DNA of 64,000 nt from Nigrospora sphaerica (GCA_018287875.1 JAGVVL010000031.1:40660-104659); one strand, 5' to 3'; shown: positions 52,703 through 63,191, counted from the first letter of the stretch. The notes: generated by a model not told the origin, from the sequence alone. Numbers and translations are program-made.

Positions 52703-53890
52703 ATGACCATGCTACCTAACATTATCGATTTTAATTTACAAAAAAAACGGGTTTTAATTCGAGTAGATTTAAATGTGCCGCTCGAGCAAGACAATATCCT
52801 TAATGATCGACGTATTCAGGCTATTTTACCCACCCTTGACTATGCCTTAAGTCAGAATGCTGCCATTATCCTATTATCACATTTAGGCCGCCCTGTTCTT
52901 CCAACAAATGATCCTTCATTCTCCTTAGCACCCCTTGCTAAGTATCTATCGATTTATTTACAACAACCGGTACCATTAATTCAACATTGGGTAGAAGGCG
53001 TAGCCGTCAAACCAGGTGAAGTGGTACTCTGTGAAAATGTAAGATTACAAACGGGTGAGTGTGCCAATGATCCAATACTCGCACAAAAGATTGCTCAATT
53101 AGCGGATATCGTTGTGATGGATGCTTTTGGAGTTGCACATCGTGCAGAAGCTTCAACCTTAGGGGTAATAGAACACGCAAAAATCGCATGCGCTGGATTA
53201 CTTCTAGCCTCAGAAATAGAGAATCTAGAAATTTTTAAATCTCCTGAAAAACCTTTTATGGCAATTGTGGGGGTGCTAAAATTTCAACTAAAATAAAGAC
53301 CCTACATACCCTGATTAACCAAGTAGATCATTTATTTATTGGAGGCGCTTTAGCCAATAATTTTTTAGCAGCCAAGGGATATGAAATAGGAAACTCCTTT
53401 TATGAGAAAACCTATGAAACAGATGTTAAAAAATTATTAACTGAAGCCAAACGGCATCAGTGTCATATCCATCTACCACAAGATGTCGTTACTTATACTG
53501 ACAACCCTTCACACGCTTTGACCTATAAAACGAAATCGATTCAAGCGATGGAATCAAAGGAAAGCATTGGGGATATTGGACCTTTAACTATCGCTTCCTA
53601 TCTCAATGCGTTAAAAGAAGCGAGTACTGTTTTTGGAATGGCCCCATGGGTATATTTGAATATCCTCATTTCCAAACGGGCACCCAATCCATTGCTAAAG
53701 TAGTCGCAAGTGATACTAACTTCTCTATAGCCGGAGGCGGCGAAACCGTAGCCGCTATTGATCATTTTCAATGTTACCCCAACCGACTCTCTACAGGTGG
53801 TGGGGCATTGCTTAGCTGGTTAAGTGGCGCCCCCTTCCTATGATAACAGCCTTAGAAAACCGTTATGCCATGCATCAATCAGAAGAGTAA
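52703..53890 (+). CDS. pgk: Phosphoglycerate kinase (three frame breaks)
   Basis: Pgk makes ATP from 1,3-bisphosphoglycerate in glycolysis. The substrate-binding N-terminus reads RVLIRVDLNVPLEQD, LLSHLGRP and LCENVRL; the C-terminal half has LFIGGALANNFLAAKGYEIG, VFWNGPMGIFE and the glycine-rich SIAGGGETVAAI and LSTGGGALLSWLSG. The frame breaks in G5 53269-53273, T5 53630-53634 and C5 near 53829-53833, each one missing base; the last carries it to a stop at 53888. About 396 residues, a normal length. It begins at ATG 52703 and is divergent from gyrB. Confidence 0.95.
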
Positions 53891-53938
53891 CCTTATAAAT
53901 CACTCTATCGTAATGATGTGCTCTCTCCTTAAGCGAAA

Positions 53939-55533
53939 CTAGGATTGAGCAGACCGTGCAGCTTGCTCTTGTTCTAAGCGTTCCATTACTTCCTGACCCA
54001 TTGCGACAAATTTGGGCATTAAGTGTTGGTCTATTACTGCTTTGCATAAAATATCCATTACCTTTCCATCTTCTTCGCTGGGCTTTCTTTCATATGCTAC
54101 ATGTAATGGAGTTTGTCTAGTACCATTTTGTTTCGTGACTGAAGCCCCGGCTTTTAACAGCGCTTCTACTATTGGTGCCTGCCGCCCCCGTCGACTGGCA
54201 CAATGCAGCGCTGTGTCCCCGTGGTCGGGATGCGCATAATGCACAATATTTGGCTGTCTTTTGATGAACTCGTTTACTATGTCGAGATAACCACATTCAA
54301 TCGCCTCAATGATTGCTGGATATAGATATCGGTCCAGAATAGATGAAATTTCTGGACATTGGTCTAGTAGCATTTTCACTACTTCAGGCCGGTTCGCACC
54401 ACTTGCATAATGTAGCGCAGGTTTCCACTCATTGCCTAAGAAGTATAAAGCATTCGGATTTTCCTTCAGTAACTCGGTTACTGTATCGACTTCTCCTTTT
54501 TTACTTGCTTCACACAAATCTTGTACGGTTTCTGGTTTGCTTATATGGTACTCTGGTTCATAAAAGTGAGGTAACTCACTTAAATGTTGATGAACCCAAC
54601 TGCTTTGTTTTGAAGCATTATGCTTAGGCTGGAAACTCACACTTAGACCCCCTTTCAAATGTTTGTAGCCTTGATCATAAGCATTTTGATCCCAAAGCAC
54701 TTGAGGGTAAGCGCCACATTGCTCAATTTTCCAGGTAGGTTCCAACGGCATCCAACGCTACCGCTATAGGAATATGTCTTGTGTATAATGCGCTCCCCAT
54801 CTAAAGACACTACTTGGTTACGTGCTAAAGCAATTTGTGGAACTATAAAACCAAAAAAACTTCGCCACTGAAAATAAAACAGAGAAAGTTGAGCACTATA
54901 TCCATCGGTAATGCTACGAGAGGGCTTCTACCCTAGCTGAAGCTTGAGTGGGATGTGTTTTTTTAACACGCCTTTAACATATCGGTTTACAGTCAATCTT
55001 CCATAACGGTTAGCAATTTCCACACCTCCATTCCATCCACCTATCTCTGCTATATCTATCTTATCATAGCGACTCTCTTTATTTAGTTCATTGGCATCCT
55101 TTAATGAATCTTTTATGTTTTCATGTATATGTACCCCGTTTTTCAGTGGTACGTATCCTGTACTATATCTATTGATTTTTCCATACAGATAAGCGCCTAC
55201 ATAATGCTTACCTAACAAGTTGACTGGCCATCGAATACCACCACCCATCCTAGGGAATGTCGTGAATTTATCTGATTCTATATAAACCCACCCCTTACTA
55301 AAGTAGGCAAACAAGCCATAATACGGAGTCTGCAATAAATTGCGTGCATGTAATTGAACATGACTGAGGGGAGATTCTGTTTTGAAGGTCTGCTGCGTTT
55401 TAACGGCTCTCACCGGCCTAGTTGGACGTGGACGCCCTATTACCTCATTACTTGCTACTAAGCAACAATAAGATAACAATCCTATTTTAGCGGATGCGCT
55501 AAGCGTCTTTCTTTGGATATCATTTTTTATCAT
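53939..55533 (-). CDS. Signal peptide/beta-domain/ankyrin protein, divergent member (frame breaks)
   Basis: The chosen start is ATG 55533 (MIKNDIQRKTLSASAKIGLL), which gives a signal-peptide-like N-terminus and has AAAGGA just upstream. Strands such as HYVGAYLYGK, YSAQLSLFYFQWRSFFGF and YSYSGSV follow the family beta domain, and the signature is degenerate (WVHQHLSELPHF). About four ankyrin repeats follow (ALHYASGANRPEVVKMLLDQ; TALHCASRRGRQAPIVEALLKAGASVTKQNG), then a Gln/Glu/Ala-rich tail. An in-frame TAG at 54928 and a frame change near 54752 interrupt it, so it may be decaying. Upstream reading from TTG 55620 would encode a VKG repeat instead. Confidence 0.68.
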
Positions 55534-55536
55534 TAT

Positions 55537-55590
55537 TCCTTTAACTCCTTTAACTCCTTTAACTCCTTTAACTCCTTTAACTCCTTTAAC
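55537..55590 (-). repeat. Six exact tandem 9-bp repeats containing Shine-Dalgarno sequence
   Basis: On the minus strand the unit is GTTAAAGGA, repeated six times without change and ending three bases before ATG 55533. Each unit carries AAAGGA (AAAGGAG across unit joins), a near-perfect ribosome-binding sequence. If read from the TTG at 55620 it codes for Val-Lys-Gly repeats, and copy-number change would not shift frame. Confidence 0.95.
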
Positions 55591-55642
55591 AGAGTATAGT
55601 ATTTCTACTCTAGCAAGCAAGAGCTCTTGTTAATGGTACAAT

Positions 55643-56663
55643 CTATTGCATGATATGATGAATAGGCCAACGCGGATAAGTTTGAATCGCTAGTGATGAT
55701 TCCTGATAACCTTGCTGTAACCTTAAAAACCCAGCATAAGCAATCATTGCCCCATTGTCAGTACATAGCTGAATAGGCGGACAATACAACTTTGCGTTAA
55801 TCGAAGCAAGTGACTCTTGCAAACGAGTGCGTAATCGTTTGTTTGCACTGACTCCACCTGCGATAACCAGTGTATTACAATTATATGCTTTAAGCGCTCT
55901 CATACACTTAACAACTAAAAGATCCACTACCGCTTCTTCAAAAGCTCTTGCTACATTTGCTTTATGTTTTTCCTCTTTTCCTAAATTTTCCCAATGGCGG
56001 CTAACATGGGTTTTTAATCCACTAAAACTAAAATCCAATCCTGAATGATAGAGTGGCCTTGGAAATTTAAAAAGATCAGGGTCCCCCTCTTCTGCTAATT
56101 TAGATAAAGCAGCACCCCCAGGGTAACCTAAACCGAGCAACTTAGCCGTTTTATCAAAAGCTTCTCCGGCGGCATCATCTATACTTTCTCCTAATATGCT
56201 GTATTTTCCTAATTGCTCTACTTGCACTAAAAGTGTATGGCCTCCTGACACTAATAACGCAATAAAAAGGAAATTCAATGTGATGCTGATCTAATTGTGC
56301 ACTAAGCAAATGCGCTTCTAGATGATGAATCCCAATACTGGGTTTATCTAAAACCCAACCCAAGGTTCGACCGACGGCTGCACCTACTAGTAAAGGGCCT
56401 GCTAATCCTGGGCCTGCGCAATAAGCCACAGCACTGATTTGATTACGAGTAATAGAAGCTTGATCCAGGGCTTCTTGTATAAGCGGAATAATACGACTAG
56501 TATGATCACGTGCGGCTAGCTCAGGCACTACTCCTCCATGAGTAGAATGAATCGTTTGGCTATATAACACATCGCTCACCAAACCTTGTTTAGCATGATA
56601 AACCGCAATGCCAGTTTCATCACAGGAACTTTCTATTCCTAAGATATAATCTAAATTTGGCAT
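55643..56663 (-). CDS. tsaD: tRNA threonylcarbamoyladenosine transferase TsaD (one frame break)
   Basis: TsaD transfers threonylcarbamoyl to A37 of ANN-decoding tRNAs. From ATG 56663: LGIESSCDETGIAVY, THGGVVPELAARDH, AGPGLAGPLLVG, the metal-binding HHLEAHLLS, then after the break LLVSGGHTLLV, DDAAGEAFDKTAKLLGLGYPGG, FSFSGLKT, VIAGGVSANKRLR and DNGAMIAYAG. At the A5 run (plus strand 56264-56268) one surplus base explains the shift, giving FPFIALLVSGGH. About 339 residues. It is divergent from rpsU, as in Gammaproteobacteria. Confidence 0.95.
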
Positions 56664-56730
56664 TTGAGCACAACTCCGTTAAAATTAGTAGCTAGTTTTT
56701 ATTGTAGACTGAATGGGAGATAAACGCGAG

Positions 56731-56982
56731 ATGCCTTATATTGTTGTTCGAGAAAAACAACCCTTAGATCTTATTGTACGACGCTTTCGACGCATTTGTG
56801 AAAAAGATGCATTATTCAAAAGAATGAATTTTTTACAAAGTCATAAAAAGCCAAGCGAAACTCGAAAATTAGAAAAAGCACTCGGTAAAAAACGAGCGTA
56901 TCGACGAATGATACGAGACAATCCTTTGCTAAGCGGCCGACTGACACCAACACGAAGCACGACTCCTAATAAAAGACGATAA
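56731..56982 (+). CDS. rpsU: Small ribosomal subunit protein bS21
   Basis: bS21 helps initiation on the 30S subunit. The start ATG 56731 (MPYIVVREKQPLDLIVRRFRR) is chosen by family similarity; an ATG 18 bases upstream is in frame. The family core RRFRRICEKDALFKRMNF is present. At 83 residues it is longer than the usual 71 because of a basic C-terminal extension (LTPTRSTTPNKRR). It is followed by dnaG after 22 bases. Confidence 0.92.
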   Translation: MPYIVVREKQPLDLIVRRFRRICEKDALFKRMNFLQSHKKPSETRKLEKALGKKRAYRRMIRDNPLLSGRLTPTRSTTPNKRR

Positions 56983-57004
56983 ATAAATCTAGCTATTCTA
57001 CACA

Positions 57005-58732
57005 ATGGCTGGACATATCCCTAAATCATTTATTAATGATTTACTTACCCAATGTGATATTGTTGAGATTGTTAATCATCTTATCCCATTAAAAAAAAAG
57101 GGCAGCAACTACTTAGCTTGCTGCCCTTTTCATGAAGAAAGCACCCCTTCTTTTACCGTTAGTCCTGTCAAACAAATTTATCATTGCTTTGGCTGCGGGG
57201 TAGGAGGCAGTGCTCTCAATTTTATTATGGCTTATCAAAAGCTTGAATTTATCCCTGCGATAGAATGGCTAGCCAATCATCTTCATGTTCCTATTCCGAA
57301 ACAAGCGAACCCCTCCTCTTCTGCTCAGTATGAATTAAAAACCCTTTACCAATCAGTAACCGATACCGCCACTTTTTATCACAAACAGCTTATGCATAAC
57401 GAGTTTGCATTACGCTATCTAAAAAAACGCGGGATTACTACCGAAAGTATTCAACACTTTCGCTTAGGCTTACGCTCCTTCTTCATGGAATGCACTGACT
57501 CAATTTTTAACGCAAGAAAAAAATTATAGCTTTCAATCGCTTAAAAGTTCAGGATTAATCATAGAAAAAAATACCACGCGTTACTATGATCGTTTTAGAT
57601 CTCGTCTTATCTTTCCTATTCGGGATAGACAAGGAAACTTTATTGGTTTAGGAGGACGTACCCTCAATGAAGCGCAGCAACCTAAATATCTTAATTCTCC
57701 TGAAACCCCCATTTTTCATAAAAGCCAGGCCTTATATGGCTTATATGAAAGCTATATGCCTGGAAAAACAGTTGAATGCATTTGGATCGTAGAGGGCTAC
57801 CTAGACGCCATCATGCTGTATCAACACCATATCACCCCTGTGGCTGCGACATTAGGTACGGCGCTTACCCGCACGCATTTACAACAACTCTTTCGGTTAA
57901 CTCAGGAAGTCATCTTCTGTTTTGATGGGGACGTAGCAGGTCAAAAGGCTGCCACTCGTGCTTTACAAATCAGTTTAAGTTACTTACAAGATGAATGGAA
58001 TATACGTTTCTTACTACTTTCAAATGGCCATGATCCAGATAGCTGGCTACGACAATCCAATGAAAAAAATAAAGAAATTTTTTTACAAAAGGGGCTAACA
58101 ATTGAAAATTTTTTGTTTCACTATACCCAACAAGGACTTGATTTACAGACGGTAGAAGGCGAACGACAGTTCTTACAACGTATCATACCGTTAATGAAGA
58201 AAATCCCAGCTGGCATTCGACAAGCACAGTTATTTCATCGATTATCAAGATTAGTTAATGTCGAAGTTGATAAATTGATGCAACTACCCCAAAGTAGACA
58301 GTTGCTACAGAATAAAGCTAACCTATCTCCTAAAAAATATACCGTACTAGATCGCGCCGTTGGTTTATTATTACAATACCCCAAGATATTATCTGAGTAT
58401 TTATCTAAGGAAGCAGACTTATCCCTTGCACAAGAATATCCTGTATTGAAATATTTAATACAACTTGTGCAGCGTATTCAAAACGCACAAACGGCTATAC
58501 TAATCGAACACTTTCGAAGCAAACCCCAACTCGTTGAACACTTAACACAGCTTGCGCATCACAATTGGCTTATTCCTGAAGGAGTGCTGGAAGAATTTAA
58601 AGATATCTTAATTCATCTCAATAAACTCAGTCGAGACAAAAAAATTAACCTCCTCTAAAGAAAGCAAAAACCATAGCGCTTACCCCTGAGGAAAAAGCAC
58701 AACTCACTCAGTGGTTTAAGGAACGTCATTAA
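57005..58732 (+). CDS. dnaG: DNA primase DnaG (two frame breaks)
   Basis: DnaG makes replication primers. The zinc domain is CCPFHEESTPSFTVSP...YHCFGCGVGG; the catalytic core has RFRSRLIFPIRDRQGNFIGLGGR and Toprim motifs IVEGYLDAIMLYQ and CFDGDVAGQKAATRAL. The C-terminal helicase-binding domain is diverged and ends with ALTPEEKAQLTQWFKERH. The frame is lost near 57470 (one surplus T would explain it) and near 58650 (one missing C). About 575 residues, a normal length. The macromolecular-synthesis operon ends here: rpoD, usually next, is absent. Confidence 0.94.
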
Positions 58733-58735
58733 AGG

Positions 58736-59477
58736 TTATTTTGGCGTTGGAGGGCAGTATAAACCTGTTTTATATTCTTTACGTCCAAAATCATAAGGTA
58801 ACCACGATAGACCTAGATCTCGTCTTGGGCTAATTCCTACTGGGGTTGTTTGATTTTTGGAGAGTCGCCGAAGAAATCATGATACGCTTTCCTACGGCTA
58901 CGTGGAGTTATAGCGAACTTCAGCAATTCAAACTCGGACATTTGCTGAGGTATTTTCTGAGTTTGTACAGGCGGTACTTTTTTTGTAATTTGCTCCTAAA
59001 AGGATCTGGTTGCACTGGTATAAGCACAGGTGGCTTTGGAGGCTGAAGTTTAGTACGATCAACATAAAAATGCAAAGGTTGTTTTCTTTTCTCTTGTTCG
59101 CCTCGGCACTTAACCAATAACTCTTGAAGTGCCTTACGCTGCTGCTGCTTGATGCGCCTCTATAATTTCTTTAAGCACTTCCTCTGCTTTATGATACTCA
59201 ATAAATCTTTTTTAAAAACCTCAGATTGAATTAATTCCAGCGCCTTTTCAGGTGCTAGTAACTGCGCTAAGTCTTTTAAAAAGCCAATTTTATATTGATT
59301 CTCCGTTAACAGCTTAAATACACGAGGATCGTCATAAATACACGCCGCATAGGCCATGGATTTTTCTATTTCTCCTCTTTTACGTATGTCCCTAAGCTCT
59401 GCTAAGAGATTTTCCAGCTTCCATACCTCGTGCACTCTATTTAATGAAACTTTGTACCACAGTACTCCTAACTTCAT
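58736..59477 (-). CDS. Hypothetical protein (about three frame breaks)
   Basis: Unrecognised. The first 95 residues are helical (VWKLENLLAELRDIRKRGEIEKSMAYAACIYDD; FLKDLAQLLAPEKALELI). A basic coiled segment (KQQRKALQELLVKCRGEQEKRKQ) leads into a proline-rich stretch (KLQPPKPPVLIPVQPDPF), a second short domain (MSEFELLKFAITPRSRRKAYHDFF) and the tail GRKEYKTGLYCPPTPK. These pieces lie in different frames; the joins near 59205, 58975 and 58850 are inferred from continuity, so the product may differ. It converges on dnaG with a gap of three bases. Lys/Pro-rich linker and small size give no function. Confidence 0.5.
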
Positions 59478-59517
59478 CCTTACCTCCTTGTCCTTCCATT
59501 GGATAATAGAAAATAAA

Positions 59518-60024
59518 CTAATTGGATGGTTTTGTATCCCTTACTGTCTGCACCGTTTTAAGTAAGGCACTATACTGTTGCTTGTGTTTACTTTTAATGG
59601 CTTGAAGCCATGTCTGATGATACAGAGCATCCATATTCTGTTTTTTCGTAATTGTTTCTTTTCTGTTTTTTAATGTATCAAAATATTCACTGTCAGGGTA
59701 GCGATTCAAAAATTTATCAATCACCTCAATAGCTTGGGAAAATTGACCTCTTGCTGAATAGCATTCGACTAGTTGAGTATATGCTAGTTCTATCTTTGGA
59801 TCATCAGGATATAAGACAATAAATGCCTTTAAGGTACTAATCGCATGGTTATATTGTCTAGCCTTCAAAGCGGCTTGTGCATGTTGGTAGATTTGTTCAG
59901 AAGATTGCCCTATAAATCTTCCCATTTGAGGAGTTTGGGAAACATAAAAATCTTCAGGACAACCTGTCAATAGTAAACAACTAACGATTAGCATTATTGG
60001 AAAGAAGCGTCTTCTATTTTTCAT
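59518..60024 (-). CDS. TPR outer-membrane lipoprotein, BamD-like (copy 1)
   Basis: An intact 168-residue protein with a lipoprotein signal peptide: IMLIVSCLLLTGC with the lipobox LTGC, acylated Cys at about residue 22. Two TPR-like units follow: IYQHAQAALKARQYNHAISTLKAFIVLYPDDPK and AYTQLVECYSARGQFSQAIEVIDKFLNRYPDSEYF. This is the pattern of BamD, the lipoprotein that helps insert outer-membrane barrels, but it is shorter (two repeats, not five). It is one of four tandem copies on the minus strand, so it could serve cell-envelope assembly or be a specialised offshoot. Confidence 0.8.
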   Translation of the reverse strand: MKNRRRFFPIMLIVSCLLLTGCPEDFYVSQTPQMGRFIGQSSEQIYQHAQAALKARQYNHAISTLKAFIVLYPDDPKIELAYTQLVECYSARGQFSQAIEVIDKFLNRYPDSEYFDTLKNRKETITKKQNMDALYHQTWLQAIKSKHKQQYSALLKTVQTVRDTKPSN

Positions 60025-60125
60025 AATAGTGAGTCACTACTGCTTAATTCAGTATAGTCTGAAATAAAATGATTTTAATATAAAGGGTACTTAAGCATTA
60101 AGCAACTTATCTAAACTTTCTATCT

Positions 60126-60228
60126 TTAGCTTTTTAGCATTGATAAAATATTTTTGAGATTTTTATGTATGGCTTCAGAAGCACTTTCCACAAAGTAGTT
60201 GAAATCAGTTGTCTGAGACACAAACTAA
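60126..60228 (-). pseudogene. Remnant of a further TPR lipoprotein unit
   Basis: Directly after the stop of the 60229 gene a short frame reads FVESASEAIHKNLKNILSMLKS, matching FVQSTPEVIYKKAHRYF in that gene's own first unit, preceded in another frame by a fragment like its FISQTP. It appears to be the start of another repeat unit now out of frame and truncated. Confidence 0.45.
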
Positions 60229-61056
60229 TCACTCCACCCCATATTGGACTATATTGCCTATTCTTTGGACTGTAAAGTCAAATTTTAGACGCCTTTCCAT
60301 TAATGTCCAGTAGTATAAGGCAGAACTATCAGGATAGATCGCAATCCATGTAGTGACGTAATACAAGGCTTCTCTAATTTGCCGACTCCCCATATGATAG
60401 GTATACAATAATTGAGCCATTACCATTTCTCGTTCTACGTAATCTGGATATAACTCAAGTAAAGCTTTAAATTTAGCAATAGCTAAACTATATCTCGCTT
60501 CTTTACAATCCTTTTCAGCCTCTTGATGGATAAAAGCAGGGTTTTTATCAGCAAACTCTTCTAGCTTTGGTTCTTGAGAGGTAAAGATGGAATCTTTCAA
60601 GGTTTGGAAGCTAAAAGCATCTGAAAACTTGGGGTCAGAGACTTTATTCACTGCTTGAATGCATTTCAAAGCCGTTTCAATATACGTTTGCTGTTTCTTC
60701 CAATACATAACATATACACTTTTTGGATAAATAGAAGGCAAACTTGTTACAAGAGACCACGCTTCTGATAATTGTTGCTTCTCTAAATAGCATATCACTA
60801 ACTCAGTATAGGCAAGATCTAGTGCAGAATATGTTGGATATAGGGTAATTAAGACTTTAAACTCACGAATTGCTTGATTATATTTTTCATCAATAAAATA
60901 TCGGTGCGCTTTTTTATATATGACTTCAGGAGTGCTTTGCACAAATTGACTAAAATGAGGTGTCTGGGATATAAACCAATCTTTACACCCCGTTAAAGAT
61001 AAACCCACACATACAAATAGAATAATCCGATCAATATAATGCTTTATAGTAAACAT
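60229..61056 (-). CDS. TPR outer-membrane lipoprotein with a doubled domain, BamD-like (copy 2)
   Basis: An intact 275-residue protein. The lipoprotein signal is IILFVCVGLSLTGC (lipobox LTGC). The BamD-like unit IYKKAHRYFIDEKYNQAIREFKVLITLYPTYSALDLAY is repeated in the second half as IHQEAEKDCKEARYSLAIAKFKALLELYPDYVE, so two domains are fused in one chain. The start overlaps the end of the preceding gene (61031) by 26 bases, which suggests translational coupling. The remnant at 60126-60228 hints at a former third unit. Confidence 0.8.
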   Translation of the reverse strand: MFTIKHYIDRIILFVCVGLSLTGCKDWFISQTPHFSQFVQSTPEVIYKKAHRYFIDEKYNQAIREFKVLITLYPTYSALDLAYTELVICYLEKQQLSEAWSLVTSLPSIYPKSVYVMYWKKQQTYIETALKCIQAVNKVSDPKFSDAFSFQTLKDSIFTSQEPKLEEFADKNPAFIHQEAEKDCKEARYSLAIAKFKALLELYPDYVEREMVMAQLLYTYHMGSRQIREALYYVTTWIAIYPDSSALYYWTLMERRLKFDFTVQRIGNIVQYGVE

Positions 61057-61960
61057 TATTGTTAATTTGATGAGCGAAGTTTTCCTCTATTTGAGTCAAT
61101 TCAGATAGATAAGTGCTTTCAGGGTATCGAAAATTCATTTTTTCAATAGTAGCAAGGGCATTAGCCGGTTGCTGGTTATTATAATAACAGATTGCTAAAT
61201 CTCGCATCGCTAGCTCTGTATTTTTATCGTCTGGGTATTTCATAATGAGGGTATCAAACTCGCTAATTGCTGCTTGATAATCTCCTTGTTTCATTTTTTT
61301 GCAGCGTTTTGATAATGTGTATCAGATGGGTTTTGACTCATATGCTCTCTTTTGTTTAATTGAGCTTTATATATTGTTTCTCTTCCTAATTTTTGAAGTT
61401 TTTCTTTGTATTGCTTTCTTTTGGATCTGAAACCGCTTTTCCTACTCTTACTTCTTCTTGCTTTTTTTGGCTTCTTCCTCTTGTTGTCTTTTACGTGCTT
61501 CATCGACTTTTCTTTTAAAATTTTCTTCCTCACGCTGTCTTTGAGAGGCTTCTAACCTCGCACGTATCGCATTTTGAATATTAAGCGCAAATAATTTACG
61601 AGCTTGTACAAAAGGGATATATCTACTGTAAGGGTAAATCACCATAAATTTATCCGCTACGGTGACTCCTTTTTCAAGAGATAGCAAGGTTCGCTGTGCT
61701 ATATAACATTCTATTAGCTGTAAATGTACTAATTCAGGACAATAAGTAGGATGCATGCCTATTAAAGCCTGAAAATAACGAATTGCTTTATTATAGTTAC
61801 CATTTAGCAATGCTTGACTCGCTTCTACATGAATCGTAGTAGGAGATCGAATGAGTAATTCATTGTGACTCAACCCGATATCCTCTAAAGGACAACCTGT
61901 TAAGGATAATCCGACTACCATATACATCAATACTTTCTTTATATAGCCAAGTTTTTTCAT
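61031..61960 (-). CDS. TPR outer-membrane lipoprotein with a charged middle, BamD-like (copy 3, frame breaks)
   Basis: The signal peptide LMYMVVGLSLTGC carries the lipobox LTGC. A first TPR unit (IHVEASQALLNGNYNKAIRYFQALIGMHPTYCPEL) leads to a strongly charged segment (RQREEENFKRKVDEARKRQQEEEAKK), then to a second unit (KQGDYQAAISEFDTLIMKYPDDKNTELAMRDLAICYY) ending VYYKALY. The middle is out of frame in at least two places near 61300-61480, an A-rich region where the correct reading is uncertain. The overall plan, two BamD-like units in one chain, matches copy 2. Confidence 0.7.
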
Positions 61961-62017
61961 GGTTTATCTTTTACTGTATGAGTAAGATTGATCTAAAACG
62001 TTATGTTTAAACGGTTT

Positions 62018-62440
62018 CTAGTCTTTTAACCGAGAAAGTGTATGAGCAGGACCCAATGAATATTGAAGCTCCCCTTCAATCTGGCTTAATTCTTTTAAAT
62101 ATTGACTGTCAGGATAGCGCCAACGAAATTGATTAATCATATTCATGACTTCGTTAGGTTGATTATTTTCATCATAACAAATGATAAGGTGTCGATATGC
62201 TGATTCTGTATGCTTATCTTCTGGAAACTTCTGAATGAAGGTTTGAAAACCATCAATTGCCTTTCGATAGTTTTTGGTGGCCATGTCATATTCTGCTTTC
62301 TTGTAAATCGCATCCGAAGAGGATTGAGTAGGCGCAGATCTAGCAGCAGGTTGCGTATAAAGACGAGCTGGACAACCACTTAGTGATAAAGTGATGCTGA
62401 GACACAATAATATTTTGTAAAAAATAGCCATAGAATGCAT
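62018..62440 (-). CDS. TPR outer-membrane lipoprotein, BamD-like (copy 4)
   Basis: An intact 140-residue protein with lipoprotein signal ILLCLSITLSLSGC (lipobox LSGC). One full unit follows: IYKKAEYDMATKNYRKAIDGFQTFIQKFPEDKHTESAYRHLIICYDENNQ, then a partial second ending RYPDSQYLKELSQIEGELQY. The start is ATG 62440 or 62431. It heads the four-gene lipoprotein array on the minus strand; radC lies 72 bases upstream in the same direction. Confidence 0.82.
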   Translation of the reverse strand: MHSMAIFYKILLCLSITLSLSGCPARLYTQPAARSAPTQSSSDAIYKKAEYDMATKNYRKAIDGFQTFIQKFPEDKHTESAYRHLIICYDENNQPNEVMNMINQFRWRYPDSQYLKELSQIEGELQYSLGPAHTLSRLKD

Positions 62441-62512
62441 CGAATAAAAGATAAAGTAGTAAATTGCTTTAAACCTTACTAGGTTTGTTAATAAAAAACA
62501 ATTGTTTAAAAC

Positions 62513-63191
62513 TTATAAGAGACCGCGCTCTCTAAATGAAGTAATCTCTTGGCCTTTACCAATAATGAAATGATCTAATAAAGATATGTCCACTGCTTGT
62601 AAAATTTCTTTTAAATGCTTAGTGATTTGGATATCTGCTTCACTAGGGTTCGCATGACCTGAAGGATGATTGTGTACTGCAATTAGCCCGACTGCATTCC
62701 ATTCTAATGCGGCCCTTACCACTTCCCTTGGATGGACGCTCGTCATGTTTACCGTCCCATAAAATAATTCTTGAAAAGCTAATAGCCGGTTCATACTGTT
62801 TAAAAACAAACAGGCGAATACTTCTCGGTTATAGTCTTTCATCTTAGATAATAAAAAGCGTGAAGTCGCTTTCGTATCTTTTAATACATCCGTTACCATT
62901 AAAACTTCTTTTGCACAGCGACGACCGACTTCATAAACCGCTTGTAATTCCATACTTTGCCATGCCTAGTCCTGGCATGCTACATAAGGTTTTCTGATCC
63001 GCTCTCATAATATTGCTCCAACTTTTAAATCGGATAAATAATTCATGACTAATGTCTAAAGCGGTTTGTCCTTTTAAGCCGTTACGTATAAAAATAGCCA
63101 ATAGCTCAGCATCTGATAAGCTAGCTGCCCCTTCTTTCAATAATTTTTCTCGAGGTCTTTCAGAGGCAAGCCATTTTTTGATAGAAATCAT
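62513..63191 (-). CDS. radC: RadC-family JAMM/MPN protein (one frame break)
   Basis: RadC proteins carry a JAMM metal-binding domain. Despite the name, a repair role has not been confirmed; many are linked to mobile DNA or competence. The N-terminal UPF0758 part (WLASERPREKLLKEGAASLSDAELLAIFIRNG) leads to a helix-hairpin-helix MPGLGMA. The C-terminal half has the JAMM motif HNHPSGHANPSEAD and ends FRERGLL. The frame changes near 62945, explained by one surplus A. About 226 residues, the family length. The ATG at 63191 overlaps the proS stop (ATGA). Confidence 0.92.

Noticed and set aside
55537..55590. CRISPR-like or VNTR coding repeat
   Set aside because: Units are only 9 bp with no spacers, so not CRISPR. 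Coding use as a Val-Lys-Gly repeat needs a TTG start and is less likely than a leader role.
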